From: Lasioglossum baleicum
Taxonomy: Eukaryota > Arthropoda > Insecta > Hymenoptera > Halictidae
Direction: 5' to 3'
Length of the DNA: 64,000 bases
NCBI RefSeq assembly: GCF_051020765.1
Contig: NC_134938.1
Coordinates: 310,001-374,000, forward strand
Positions 11,193 to 23,172 of the stretch are shown piece by piece. Position 1 is the stretch's first letter, and each line of letters opens with the position of its first letter. The position numbers and the translations under genes are program-made. Under the pieces are notes generated by a model. The model made no database searches. It was not told the origin of the DNA and saw only the letters and a list, made by a program, of their open reading frames with translations.

Positions 11193-11641
11193 ATATTTCA
11201 ATTTTCCAGCTTGCATTTTTATTCGTATCAACTGTGTGTACAAACCGTGCCAGTTTTATACTCTACAATATTAGCCTGTACCACCATTTAACACCTTGAA
11301 ATTTAGACATGTGAGTGTGTCGTTGATGCTGTTACATACATCTTTAGTTGATTTAAATTTTGAATGTGAGCTGAGTTTTCCTAACAAATGAACAATAAAA
11401 TTTACATTTATCGAACAATTACGCACAATGGAAATTGTGACATTTTTCATGTACGATAGCATAGCTTCTAGAGCTTTTATTCAACCCTTAAAATGTGTTC
11501 AAGAAGCAAAATTTTTTTCGAAAAATCTACATTTCTTTACTAATGTATATGCAATGGTAATTTTTCACAAAAAATGGAATTAACAAAAAAATTAACACTG
11601 AACCTATATATACCGAGCCTTAAAAATAACTGGTACTTTTT
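11193..11641. other. AT-rich intergenic stretch, nothing recognised
   Basis: Between the USP39 polyadenylation signal and the next transposon. No reading frame or repeat could be supported. Confidence 0.4.
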
Positions 11642-12310
11642 ACGAGTGTAAAAAGTATTCATACGCCCTTTAAAATAGAATAACTTTTTTATAATTGTAC
11701 CAAACGACCTGACTTTGTGTAATCAATTAGAAGCATTGGTTTACGAAATGATATGCAAAGAAGATTTTCCAAATAATTATAATTTACAAGGTTAAATGCA
11801 AAAATGAAAAAGGTATTTGTTAAAACTGTTTTATTTGAGCCCTTAGTGAAAATTTAAAATATATGTTTTGTAGATCTATGTTAGTTATACGGATACTGAA
11901 AATTTCATCGAAATTGGCTGACGCAGGAAAAACGACACGCATCGAAAGATGTACGATTCTGTGAATTTTAAGCAGAAACTGATCAAATGTCGTGCAAAAC
12001 TACGATTTCACCATTTTTACCGCTTGCAGCTCGTGTGTGTTAATCGATTTCTTCTACGAGTGTAACTACTATAGATATATACAAAACATATATTTTAAAT
12101 TTTCTTTAAGGACCCAAATAAAAAAGTTTTAAAAAATGCCTTTCTCATCTTTGCATGTAACCTTGTAAATTATAATTATTTAGAAAATCTTTTTTGCATA
12201 TCATTTCGTAAACCAATGCTTCTAATTGATTATAAAAAATCAGGTCGTTTGACACAATTATAAAAAAGTTACTCTATTTTAAAGGGCGTACGTATACTTT
12301 TTACACTCGT
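11642..12310. mobile_element. 669-bp element with long terminal inverted repeats
   Basis: The left end ACGAGTGTAAAAAGTAT is inverted at the right end, finishing ATACTTTTTACACTCGT. The inverted homology continues inward for about 250 bp, including matched CGTTTACGAAATGATATGCA-like and TTATAAAAAAGT blocks with mismatches. No open frame inside. Non-autonomous DNA element; superfamily not determined because no clear target duplication was read. Confidence 0.78.
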
Positions 12311-12930
12311 TGGAAACATGCCAGGTTTGTTCGCACCAGTTCGCACTGTGCGTTGAGCCGCGCCGCGCCGCGCCGATCGTGCCGAAAACTGCCGAGAACT
12401 GTCGAACGTTGCCGAGAAGATCGGAAGTGTAAACTGGAAGTAGAAGTCGTTGGTGGGGGAAATGCCGTGTGGAGGGGATTCATCGGAGTGTCGCGCCAAC
12501 TGCCGAAGCACGAAGCCAGGAGCCGAGCCGGAGTAGAGCAGAGTAGAGTCACAGCCGGCCACGCGAGACGATTACTAGCGTGCGTTTTGTTTTCGTGGCG
12601 CTTCGTGTTTTTCCACTGTTTTTCCCGCCGTGCCTTTTGTTTTTTCGGAGTGTTGTATCGGTGTACCTGTATACATCGGGCGCGCGCGACGTGTTTCGCA
12701 TATTGTTCCCCGAGGCGCGTTTGTGATACTGACGTTTCACCTCATCCCTAGTTCATTGCCGCGAGTGTGTTTCTGTCTGTCTGTCTGTCGGTCGGTCACT
12801 CTGTCTGCCTGTGTGCACGTTGCGCGTTGTGTTACCCAGTGTGTTCTCAGCACGTGGATTATCGCCGGTGGTAGCGACGCGCATGTAAATACCTGCTACA
12901 TACATACAACGCAACGGTTAGTCTTCCCTT
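12311..12930 (+). promoter_or_regulatory. GC-rich island, probable promoter and non-coding first exon
   Basis: This 620-bp block is far more GC- and CpG-rich than its surroundings. It contains (GCCGC)n-like runs near 12355-12378, a (TCTG)n run at 12774-12790 and long C/T-rich stretches. The open frames within it have no recognisable protein features. Possible donors are GTAAAT at 12885 and GTTAGT at 12917. It has the look of a 5'UTR exon of a large plus-strand gene continuing rightwards, but no downstream exon confirms this. Confidence 0.45.
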
Positions 12931-12996
12931 TCATTTGATTTCTTTTCGCTTTTAACCCTATAATATCTTGATGAAGATTCTGAACAGAGTCTGTAA

Positions 12997-13198
12997 TAGA
13001 CTGCGGATGTCTATGCAATTTTTAATTTTTGTAGGCGACCTATAAGAAAGTGGAATCACGTCACATCTTATTTCCAGTGGTAGTGGTCTTTGTGGTTCGA
13101 AAATAAATCAAAATCGTACTAAATTCTCTGGAATTTTTTATATTCTAGCATTTTTGAAAATTTCCAGAAGCCATAAATGCATAAAGCTCCGCAGTCTA
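12997..13198. mobile_element. hAT-like MITE, TAGACTGCGGA family
   Basis: Left end TAGACTGCGGATGTCTATGC; right end GCATAAAGCTCCGCAGTCTA. No clear target duplication remains. Confidence 0.75.
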
Positions 13199-15619
13199 CT
13201 AATAAATATGTATGCTACTGTATTTCCTTTGAACCGAAATCAAGTTCTACTTTGGTTTTCTTAATGTACAGCTATTGGAGAGTATCTAAGCATACAGTAG
13301 ATATAAATTATCTACTTTTTTAGGAAATTATACGAACTACAAAAAAGTTCTAATCACTAAAACCGTAAAATATATCGTAGGGCAAGGGGTTGATGAGAAC
13401 CACTCCGTGAAACTTATTTGTGGATTCTGTATGTATGTAACAGTCAAGGAGTATCGCGAGGAATATGTCGCGCTCTGTGTATCGGGCTTTTGGAAAATCA
13501 TGCCAGCCGGTTGGCGGTAACCGGTAACGGTTCTGTTTCGCGTCTCTCGTAAATGGCACCTGACGGGACATCCCTCTAGCTGCTTTAACACTACACCTAC
13601 CACGAGGGATCAAATGACCCATTTTAGATTTTTTATTTATGATTATTCATTTGACAATTATTGAAATTGTAAAGGTGCTTTCATGAAATATAAATATGTG
13701 ATGCAGCTACACATTTCGAACTTATTCCTTTTCACATATGAGGGGGTCTTTCAGTTTTCGAGATACATAATCGCAAAAAACTATTGCTATTTAGTACTGA
13801 AATGAATTTTCCGTATTCGTGCACACTCCGTGGCAACTGGCAACGTAAGCCTGCTCCGGTGCGGCGTCTGTTTATGTTTACTGTTTTTGTAAACACGTTG
13901 TGAAGATCGGAAAGAAAACAGAGTCAGACTCTGGCCACACATACATATGTATGTATGTATAAAAAAGAAAAAGTTGTTCAAAATGTAGAAATCTATAACG
14001 TAATTAAATTTCATCAAAATCGGAGAGGAGCACCTCTTTCTAAATAATTATCAAAATTATATTTTATATATTGCATGTATACATGGTTTTTTTTGGAGTA
14101 TTCGATTATGTCCTAAATATTGATGACGGTTGCAAAAAGTTCGGTATATGTACAATGGGAGGAATTCGAAAATATAAATTCAGTAATATAATTCATATAA
14201 AAATATGTGCCTAATGTTCATGTGTTGTATACATACATCGGTGAATAATTTCTAATGGTACATACATACATATGTACATCTCCGAGAGACTCGAGCTCGA
14301 ATGTCCACGGCCTAAAGCCATTTCTGCATTTTTTGTCACACTCTGGGGGCCTGTCGCCTCCAAGCCTGAAGCCTCGAGCCTCGAAGCCAGATAAATTGGG
14401 GATAGGGCTGGAGACCATGACACCCCAGCGTGAAATGTAAACCAGACCTCATTACGGACACCGAGGCGATTTCAGACCCGCATTTTATCCAATATTCGTT
14501 CGCAATCTCCTTTCTTTAATTCAACCCTTAAGTGATATAGCGTTTAATTGTAAAATATCATCCTGGGGACTTCCTAAAATTTGGTATAAATTTTTTCGAG
14601 ATTCTTTTAAGTATATTATTTAGAATTAAATAATCCAAATGTTCTAAAGAAGTTAGAAAATGTTGATATTTAAATTTTCGTACAATACAGGGTTATGAGG
14701 GACTCCAGTATACTAGTTAAGGATTAAAAATCTGAAAATTGATTAATCGATAGGAAAGAAATTAGTCTCCCATTACTTTTTCATTAAAATTTGAAATTAT
14801 CCTAGAAGTTGAAAAATTAGTTCTAAACCACTCCGCCCCCGAAACTTTGAGGGAGCTCGGGGGCATGAAGGTGCATAGAAGATTCTGCGGAACGTCTTCA
14901 TTCCAATTCTAATGTTCGCGAATCTCGGTTATTCTCGTTCGTGCGAGCAATTCGGATTCATGTCGGCGTGCTGCCAATGCCGCGCGTACCTTCCAGTAAC
15001 CGTTCCGAATACATACCTGTTTCACGCGAACCTCGAAAAAACTGATTGCGTGGCCTCCGCGGAAGAAAGGAACGAGTCGCAACGTTCCCCGTTTAAAACG
15101 GTAGAGGTGGAGGAGAGGATAGAGTGAAAGGGAGGTGGGGGTATACACGTTGGCTCCAAGAAGAAGCCACGAGTTTCGAATTCCTAACATCTCGCTTATG
15201 ATCGTTGATGGCGGTATCGCGTAAACCAGTTTTTCAACCACGGAACAATCACCGGTGACAGATCGATAGTGCGTCGTCAACCATCAGTTTCGAACGCCGC
15301 ATTTATGCACAGGAAGTAATCATTGTAGAAACCAAGCGTCTATCATTGTAACTGTGTTTTCGATGCGGAATAATATTTTGATGAGCACGCTGAATGTGGC
15401 CATGACGGTCACCGATACATGCACATGCTCTTTTCAAGCTCGCACACAAAAGGTATCGCGGTTGCACTTAATTCCGTTAAGAGGGTAGCATCGTTGTACT
15501 ATAATAATCTCTCTGCAATAATTGTTCAACTTGCACGTTTACTATGGTTGTTTTATTTTAGTTTCTTGGACCCTGCAAATTGCATCCTACAAATACAGGA
15601 TTAAAAAACGCCGCGTTTT
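13199..15619. other. Non-coding stretch, no gene seen
   Basis: Mixed AT-rich and GC-rich DNA with no convincing coding exon. It includes a (CATA/TATG)n stretch at about 13937-13960 and a CTCGAG-rich segment at about 14285-14400. The sequence at 14900-15300 is moderately GC-rich and contains open frames without recognisable features. Confidence 0.4.
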
Positions 15620-15920
15620 GTACAATTTTTTACAATTTACAGTTTGTGTATAATTTTACAATGTTTAGTTCTTGTACAATTTTACAATGTTTTTCTTGTA
15701 GAATTTTTCAATGTTTTTCTTGTACAATTTTACAATGTTTTTCTTGTACAATTTTTCAATGTTTAGTTCTTGCACAATTTTACAATGTTTACTTCTTGTA
15801 CAATTTTACAATGTTTAGTTCTCGTACAATTTTACAATTGATAGTTTTTGTACAATATTACAATTGATAGTTCCTGTACAATTTTACATTTGGTAGTTTT
15901 CGCACAATTTTGTTTACAAT
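15620..15920. repeat. Minisatellite, ~24-26 bp unit, about 12 copies
   Basis: Units of the form TTCTTGTACAATTTTACAAT plus GTTT follow one another with small changes (GTAGAATTTTTCAAT, GCACAATTTTACAAT, ATTGATAGTTTTTG). Because the unit is often 24 bp it stays open in one frame and gives a cysteine-rich artefact peptide. Confidence 0.88.
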
Positions 15921-16653
15921 TCTACTAACCACGTATCGAACTGAGACTATATCGTTCGCAAATAAAAAATAGCGCAAAATTTAAAATGACACCTCTTGGC
16001 AGAGGACCCTTTATTAATGTACGAGCAACAGCTTTCACGCTGCAAAGTTGTGAACCCCGTGTCCTCGAGTAGACCGACACATGTATTTGCAAGCCCGAGG
16101 GATTGGAACTCCCGGACTGCGGAGGATGTTATTAGCGTGTTTCTTGTGGAATGTTTCAAACGTGGGTGGTGTATTAAGTAGAGCCGCTGCGTATAATGTA
16201 TAGTTTCAGTTTCGTTTGATGATCCTCGGTTGACCGTCATACTCTGCTATATCTATATCAATTTGAACGTCCTTCGGCGAGCAGTTTCACAAATTTCACG
16301 TGAAACAGCGAGGGGAAACACCGAACCCTCTACTATCATTTTACCACTCTACCGCTTTTTAAGCGCGCGACTTCCCGTTCGTGGGCGCAAACGTGTCAAG
16401 GATGGAGATCATGGCTGTACTCGTTGCCTACGAGAAACAACCTTGAGGTAGTTAAATATCGATCGAGGATACAGGAGCGCATCGGGGAATGCTTCCTGCC
16501 GGTGCAATTTAATCGTGCGCGTAGTTGTAATATGCCTAGATCATTGTTTTGCTGCCCATACTTTTACTGGCAAACGTTTTCACTCGTTTCTTCGGATAAA
16601 AATTTTGTTCGGGTCCCCTTTCTCGGTTGGCGAACATACACCTTCACCTTTTT
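15921..16653. other. Non-coding stretch, no gene seen
   Basis: Several short overlapping open frames on both strands but none with recognisable domain, codon pattern or splice context. Confidence 0.4.
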
Positions 16654-16843
16654 AGGTACAGCCTTGATCTAAGAAAACGGAAACTGTACAGTCTACGAAA
16701 AATATCCCCTCCACTGCGGGGCCTATATACCTCGCTATTTCGTCAACAGGTATTTGAAGTTGAAACTAGTAGAAATAGTAGAAGTGTACGCTCTAAGAAA
16801 CAGCACGGACCCGAGGGATTTTCTTAGATCGAGGCTTTACTAT
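16654..16843. mobile_element. CTTGATCTAAGAAA foldback, degraded copy
   Basis: The left part reads TACAGCCTTGATCTAAGAAA and the right part TTTTCTTAGATCGAGGCTTT, in inverted orientation around AATATCCCCTCCACTGCGG. Same family as 17291, 26391 and 58029. Confidence 0.75.
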
Positions 16844-17290
16844 ATTTGGGTTTCCAATTTATTTTTTACCGGCGTATTCTCGATAGCAAAACAGAGTAGA
16901 ATTCGCGATGCATACCTAAAAATAAAAGGCGATCGAAAGACACGAGCCGACAGGATTTTAATTGAACGCAGGGAGGAAAGTTCGGTTGAACGCGGCATCC
17001 TCTTTTTCTGCACTCTTCAATGAAATCTTTCCGTCACGGGGAAAGCATTTATTGTTTTCCTTCGCGCAGGAAGCCGCTCGGTACGGGAAATGAATCTGCA
17101 TCGGAGAAAGTTTCGCGAGTTCTGCTGTTGTCGCTCGTATGCCGCGATTCTTTTCTATAGGTGCAGTGCCGAGTGTATTCAGTCCTATCGAAACAACGTG
17201 GGAGGACGTTTCACATAATTTGAACTTTTCGTACAATAAAAGGAAGATAATGTACGTTTTGCTATTGTACATTTCGTAATGTACATTTGG

Positions 17291-17487
17291 CTATTTCGTC
17301 GATAGGTATTTTAAGTTGGAACTCCTATCTACAGTAAAGCCTTGATCTAAGAAAAACGAATATCCCCTCCATTGCCCAACTCTGGCGGCATCTGTATGGC
17401 CCGCAGTGGAGGGGATATCCGTCTTTCTTAGATCGAGGCTTTACTGTAGATAGAAGTTCCAACTTAAAATGCCTGTCGACGAAATAG
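17291..17487. mobile_element. CAGTAAAGCCTTGATCTAAG foldback, near-perfect hairpin
   Basis: Almost all 197 bp pair with themselves, with arms of about 85 bp. The core ends CAGTAAAGCC and GGCTTTACTG are bordered by TA. The inversion continues outward through ATCTACAG and AAGTTGGAACTCC-like flanks to CTATTTCGTCGA. The centre holds ATATCCCCTCCA and its complement. Confidence 0.85.
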
Positions 17488-18010
17488 CCCGAGAAACTTG
17501 CGCCACGTATGTTCGCAAAACGAACGGCTCGTGCAATCTCGAGATAGTTACGAAGCGTACAAAAATATTTGTTGAGCGATTTGGAGTAATATCAGCCAGA
17601 TTGCTCGCAGAGAAAGAGTCCGCGTTTGGGACTTTTTGAAGCACGTGGCGAGACACGTCTCGAATGAAAGAATGTCACTCGAGGCGGATCGACTCGCTCG
17701 GATAACGATCGGGAATAGGTTTTCCGTTCGAGTTCCCGTGTGTTTTAATCGCACACGTTGCGCGTCGAGCGTCGGGAGTCGCCTCGCGGACGAGATCTAA
17801 AGTCTAAAGTCGTCCGCGAACTGGGTCGTACTAGCGCGAACTGCCTTTCGTCAATTTTGTAATCTAGGACGGCCGTCTAAAAGAAAAACTTTTTCTTTAA
17901 ACGGCAAGAGTGGGTGAAAGAGGAGATGAAGCGAGCGTTTGTACAACGTAGAAACTGACAGGTATGCACGCTCATAATCGCCGCGCTAAATGAACCAATA
18001 TTTGGTGCAG
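17488..18010. other. Non-coding stretch, no gene seen
   Basis: Moderately GC-rich, with no supported exon or repeat. Confidence 0.4.
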
Positions 18011-18551
18011 TACAGTAAATACTCTATGGTCGCAAAAAAGTCGTACACGATGAATGCAAAAAAGATATCCCCTCCACTGTAGTAATCTGATCTTGGCTCC
18101 GGGTATATCGGTGTGAACCACTAGTTGTCGGCACAGTTCAAAGGCTCGTGTGTTCTCACAATGTAATACCAATATAAAAATTTAGGTGAATTGATTCAGA
18201 ACAAAAGCGAAAATAAAACCTCCACGAACTTATGTTACAATCCAATACATAATACCAATGTAAAATCTTTTTATTATTACTTATTTTTTTATGAAACTTT
18301 CACCAATATATTTCTGGCATTTTTCTGATTCAAATAAGACCAAACACACGATATAATCTCAACTGTATTTAGTGGTTTAGTTGACGATGAAAGTTCCGGG
18401 CGCAGGGAAGGACAGCGTATGGCGTATGGGAAAGAAAGAGACGCGGAGAGTCGCAGTCTCTCTTTACATAGCTGTCCTTCTCTACGTTCGGCTCGGTATT
18501 TGAAGCTCAAAAAAATAGTGCACGTCTACGAAATTTGTGTGATTTACTGTA
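18011..18551. mobile_element. 541-bp TA-flanked element with CAGTAAAT ends, copy 1
   Basis: Begins TACAGTAAATACTCTATGGT and ends GATTTACTGTA. TA dinucleotides flank CAGTAAAT...TTTACTG. The interior includes TATCCCCTCCACTGTAGTAA and GATTCAGAACAAAAGCGAAA, which recur at 31170-31965. Copy 1 lacks about 250 bp present in that copy. Confidence 0.82.
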
Positions 18552-18785
18552 TATTGTTAGGAGTAGGGTAAACCAGTAGAGGGTTGTAACCACTAGACTT
18601 TTATTTCCCGTTTACATTTATGTAGACTATGGTATATTTTATATTTTTTTAATTTGTATTTATATAGCATACTTATATGTATAGAAAAACATGTTATATA
18701 GGTCACATAGAGCTTCGTTAGAAACGTTACTGCGAGCATTGGCTCGAATAGATCAGCAATATTTAAATAATTCTCACTAGCATTA

Positions 18786-19541
18786 TAGTAGCGCTGTAGA
18801 GGGGGAAGGTAGAGTGGGGACTAGGGTAGACCTTAGCTTTTTTTTCTTTAAAGACGTGAGAAAAAATACATTTACGTACGCTCACAAGGAAAGGACCCCA
18901 AGAGTCCGACTTCGATATTGATAATTTTTTGTGCGACGATAGTATATGGATGCCCTAATGATGTCTGCAAAATATTAGGCGTAGTTACTCAATAGTTTCA
19001 AAGATATAAACAATTAAACTTTCATACCTTGTTGATATACCATGATTTGAGCTGTGTGAAAGTTCAATTGTTTATATCTTGAAAACTATTGAGTAACTAC
19101 ATCTAATATTTTGCAGACATCCTTAGGGATACATATACCATCGTCTCACAAAAGATTATCAAAATCGAAGTCGGACACTTGGGGCCCTTCCCTTGTCAGA
19201 AGGGGTTGTGTGGGATTTGGGGGACACAGGTGGTCGGTGTCCCCAATACCCACTGAAGAAACCACATACGTGTAGGACTGAGAGCCCTTTTCTCGCTCTC
19301 TAATGTCCTTGAGGACAGTCAGGGCCCCATTTGTTTTGCATTTCTCCTGACTGTCTCTTTTCCCGTACTCACTTCCACTCCTGTTCTTTTCTAAACAGGG
19401 TACACCTTAACCATAGCCATACCGGCTGGAATTTTTTCCTAAAATTGTGTCATTCAGTAAGAAATTAATTTTTACTAGCATCTTCGGTGCGTGGGGAATA
19501 GCGCCGTAGAAGGGAGAGGTAGAGGGGGACACAAGTCCCCG
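18786..19541. mobile_element. GGGGAAGGTAGAGTGGGGAC repeat fragments around a palindrome
   Basis: Fragments at 18786-18833 (AGCGCTGTAGAGGGGGAAGG) and 19494-19541 (AATAGCGCCGTAGAAGGGAG) match one end of the CACGTGAC family (compare 25625-25662). The interval between them contains the 316-bp palindrome at 18884 and about 290 bp of unassigned sequence. Confidence 0.5.
18884..19199. mobile_element. ~316-bp near-perfect palindrome, copy 1
   Basis: The left arm starts ACAAGGAAAGGACCCCAAGA and the right arm ends in its complement GGGGCCCTTCCCTTGT. Both arms contain GTCCGACTTCGAT, GACGATAGTATATGG, TGTCTGCAAAATATTAGG, GTAGTTACTCAATAGTTT and ATATAAACAATTAAACTTTC. The centre is TTGTTGATATACCATGATTTG. 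Sister copies are at 20977 and 32886. Confidence 0.9.
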
Positions 19542-20233
19542 CACGGCTGTCAACGAGTTAAGTAGCTAGAACCTCTAGACCTCGTAGCATTGAAAGTCGG
19601 GGATCAATTAAAACGAGCGGAGTGCAACATTTCCGACGTGCCCTGTCAACGAGCTTGAGAATAGCTTTATCGGGCTTGATGTCGCGACGTCGCGTCGCGT
19701 CGCGTCGCGCACACTTTCGGCGACTGTGATTGTCTTTCGTGCAATTATTAGAACCGGAAAGAAGGACACGCGGAGTCGTGCGTCGTGACTCGCGCGGATT
19801 CAATGCTTATGGTCACGGTGTACCCTCATTTACGTAATGCACTACGAGAAAAGGACAATGCCGTCTGGCGCTCCTCTCGTGTATGATTCGTTGCACGGGA
19901 GACACGAAAAGAAAAATTACAGGGTGGCTCGTTCGTTCACTTGTTTGTTTGTTGACTCGCTCGTCTGCTTGTTGGCTCGTTCGTTTGTTACTGCATCGTT
20001 ACCGCTTCTCGAACACTAAATCTCGCGAGTTTTCCAGGCTCATCGAATCTCACGTACTTACGTGTACCGCGTAATCGCGTATTCCGTCTCCAGAGAAGTC
20101 AAGCGTATGCAGAGGTTGACTGGGCACAACGGCGCGACGATGATTCAATTTCTCTGGGGACTTTGATCTTCTTTCTTTTCTTTTCGAAGTACGGAACGAA
20201 CGTACGCCAGGAAATGAAAAATTCGAATATGTA
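19542..20233. other. Non-coding stretch with (GTCGC)n
   Basis: A GTCGCGACGTCGCGTCGCGT tract lies at about 19680-19712 and GTTTGTTGACTCGCTCG-like repeats at about 19927-19985. No supported gene. Confidence 0.4.
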
Positions 20234-20440
20234 TTGGGTCGGCAAGAAAGTAATTTCGGTATTTTAAGGTGAAATAAAAGCCAAGTTTTCTATTCAAGCA
20301 ATGAACTTTAATCAGTAGAATATTTTCCATTTTGTTCGATGATCTTTTGCCATCTTTCTGGTAGCTAAAACTTAAAAATTTTCCCAAAACTGGCTTTTAT
20401 TTCACCTCAAAATACCGACATTACTTTCCTGTCAACCCAA
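20234..20440. mobile_element. mariner-type MITE, TTGGGTCGGCAAGAAAG ends
   Basis: The ends TTGGGTCGGCAAGAAAGTAA and TTACTTTCCTGTCAACCCAA are inverted and flanked by TA (20232-20233 and 20441-20442). The arms extend inward over GGTGAAATAAAAGCC and its complement. Confidence 0.9.
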
Positions 20441-20456
20441 TATGTATAATTTTAAA

Positions 20457-20535
20457 CAGGCCTGGCCAACCCAAATGGTTTCGCGGGCCACTTTGATGAC
20501 GCGTAACGTTACAGCGGGCCGCGTGTTGTTACCAT
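20457..20535. mobile_element. hAT-like CAGGCCTGGCCAA element, truncated
   Basis: Starts CAGGCCTGGCCAACCCAAAT and continues through ACTTTGATGACGCGTAA and GCGGGCCGCGTGTTG, like the intact copy at 23346. No right-hand terminus is visible. Confidence 0.7.
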
Positions 20536-20976
20536 ACACAACATAATTTGTTTAATTGACGGTGTGCAGCAAGTTTTCGGCCGCGCCGTCTGTCCTTTTT
20601 CTACGTTTGACGCGGTCGGCCATGGAAAAATAACGTCTGATCGCAATCGTCCACGGACAAAAGAACGTGGTCCCAGGGGTTGGAGACTCTCAAGACGTTA
20701 ATTACCGGACGCTGAAATATTTTCAAGTTTTCCTGCTCGCTACGCGAAATTACTGAAACGCGACTGAAGGAAAAAAAAAATTCACTTCCGTTAGTCTGTC
20801 CTTCTAGCCGCGATCTTGCTTCGAGGTAACCCATATGACGAACCACCCATACGCTTGCATTCTTGCCTTCATCGCGTTTGTTGCGTTTCTTCTGCCCGTA
20901 TGCACAAGTTGCATACGTTAGACGCGCGTAAATAATTCTAGCAGATAGTATTATATTCACTATATAAAACACATTT

Positions 20977-21279
20977 ACAAGGAAAGGACCCCAAGCGTCC
21001 GACTTCGATGTTGATAATTTTTTGTGATATGATGGTATATGGATTCTTAATTATGTCTGCAAAATATTAGGTGTAGTTACTCAATAGTTTCAAAGATATA
21101 AACAATTAAAGTTTCATACCTTGTTTGATACGAATAGTATGAAACTTTAATCGTTTATATCTTTAAATCTATTGAGTAACTACACCTAATATTTTGCATA
21201 CATAATTGCGGATCCGTATACCATCATCTCACAAAAAATGATCAAAATAGAATTCGGACACTTGGGGTCCTTCCCTTGT
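20977..21279. mobile_element. ~303-bp near-perfect palindrome, copy 2
   Basis: Same family as 18884. Left end ACAAGGAAAGGACCCCAAGC, right end GGGGTCCTTCCCTTGT. The central loop is TTGTTTGATACGAATAG. The arms share the same internal blocks. Confidence 0.9.
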
Positions 21280-21461
21280 TAGATTACGAAGAAAAAAATA
21301 GTAATAACAGTAATTAAAAAATTTTTGTATGATATTTTCAATCAATTCAGTAACTGATTTGGGAGTCCCGCTCGAGGACATAGTAATTGGCTCCCTTATC
21401 CTGTACATGTAGTATTCGCACCAAGTATGTGACATAGTATGTGAAGTATGTCCCTTATCAC

Positions 21462-21634
21462 TAGACTGCAGATCTTTATGCATTTATGGCACCTGAACAT
21501 TTTTAAAAAATGCTTCATGAGTTTTATTTATTCCAGATCTACAAAGGCTACTACTGAAAATAAGATTTCATTTAATTCCACTGTCTTAAAATTTACCAAG
21601 AAAAATTGAAAATTCCATAAACATCCGCAGTCTA
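21462..21634. mobile_element. hAT-like MITE, TAGACTGCGGA family
   Basis: Ends TAGACTGCAGATCTTTATGC and ACATCCGCAGTCTA. Flanks CTTATCAC and CTTACCAT agree at 6 of 8 positions. Confidence 0.78.
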
Positions 21635-23172
21635 CTTACCATCTAATTTAATTTTTTTTTTAATAATGATGCATTTCTGGAAGAATGTTCGCAGTGTGAA
21701 ATCCATGATAAAATGTGGCCGCATAAAGCATAAGCTGCTATTGTGACCCACAGCCTACGTTTTCCGTTAGACGTTACTATCCGCACCACCTGTCTTAGCG
21801 TGCGCTCTTCCCCTTCTTCCGTTATCTTCCTCCTTACATCTGAACGTGTTCTCTCTTCCTCTTTCTCTGTACGCTTGTCTGTCTATCCGAACATATGTAT
21901 TCCTTTTACCTTCTCTTTCCTGGGCGATACTTACGCAGGTAGCTAACTCGATTCCTCTAACTGTCTTCTCGTCTTCGTTCCACCTACGGTCTACCCGTTG
22001 CTACGTTCGTGGCCGTTGCGACACCCGCGACTTTAAAGGCTCGGCGAACTGTTTCATTTAAATTGTTCGCGTACTGTTCCTGTCGCATGGTCAACCTGGC
22101 CAAAACGAGGCGCACCGTTCGAGCCGCTGCAAATCATTTTTTCAGACTTAAGAATATGCGAACATGTAGCTCACCAAGTACTGAAAAACTTTTGTCTAAA
22201 ACATTGTTTAATTACACTACCGGAAATGCCTAAAAAATGGTGACATAACTTAACAGACACACCTTGTATATTTTTTTTTTAATACTAATTGCTAAAAACT
22301 TTAGCCATAGTGCTTCTTTAACCGCTTCAAATAAAGCCTCATGTATTCAGCCTCATCATCAATTAATTTTCACCCAATCAATTTCTTCATAAATGCATAA
22401 ATCCGCATAGATCTGCATAGATCCGCAGTCTGCATATTACATATGCAGAACAGAGAAACAGTGGAAAAAGGTTGTTTACGTAGGTTTCTGTAGAAACTGT
22501 GCTAAATGCTTGCGAAAGTAGCGGCGCGAGGGAGTACAATGGCGCGTTGAGATTGCGCAACAGTCTTAGGGCCCTACTGTCGTTGAGCACTCTCCGGAAC
22601 TCTGGGAGCCAGTTAGCGAAAGGCGAAGCGAGAAACGAAACTCCGGGATAATGTTCCACTGGCTCGGTTCGAGAGTCATCCACGATCTTATCGAATCTCG
22701 GTGGAAATCCTCGGAACGAGTCCATCCTTCGGGCCATCGTGCATCACCTTCGAGGGCTCCTCGTTTCCGGCTAATTGTGCCGCTCGATCGCTTCCGGTCA
22801 CACGCTTCGCATAACTTCTTTTCGCTCGCATCATCTCCTCTGTTTTATTCTGTAGCTATCACCCCCCTTCTCTCCCGAGCCTATAGTGTATAACAGTTTG
22901 TTGCTGTTAAACGGTTTACACGTTCCGTGAATCCGTCCAATTTGCGGACAGACATTTCCGCTCGTTTCATGGTTGAATTTTTTTTCGATCGGAATCGCGT
23001 TAGGGTATCGACCGTGAGCGCATGAGCGGTATGAAAATTTATTAATTCCGTCTCGATGAAAAATTCTCGCACGAAGATGGGGAAAAAATTCAATTGAGAC
23101 TTTCATTATACCAGCACGCTCGAGCGCATTCCCTATACTAGGTTGAGTGTGTACCCTGTACCTACGTGTATG
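21635..23172. other. Non-coding stretch with one hAT-like fragment
   Basis: 22388-22432 holds the right end of a TAGACTGCGGA element (CATAGATCCGCAGTCTG) with a short internal repeat of GCATAGATC. The C/T-rich and GC-rich DNA around 21740-22100 and 22500-22900 has open frames on both strands but no recognisable domain. Confidence 0.45.

Noticed and set aside
12353..12751. 132-codon plus-strand frame in the GC-rich island
   Set aside because: No domain or conserved motif; GC-rich DNA has few stops, and the opposite strand is also open.
13936..13960. Possible CRISPR-like or regularly spaced repeat
   Set aside because: It is a plain (CATA)n/(TATG)n microsatellite; tandem arrays elsewhere also lack unique spacers.
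15580..15867. 95-codon cysteine-rich plus-strand frame
   Set aside because: It is a translation of the 24-26 bp minisatellite at 15620-15920, not a cysteine-rich peptide gene.
16070..16115. Text resembling a tRNA B box (GGGATTGGAACTCCC)
   Set aside because: No matching A box, no cloverleaf and no acceptor stem could be built around it.
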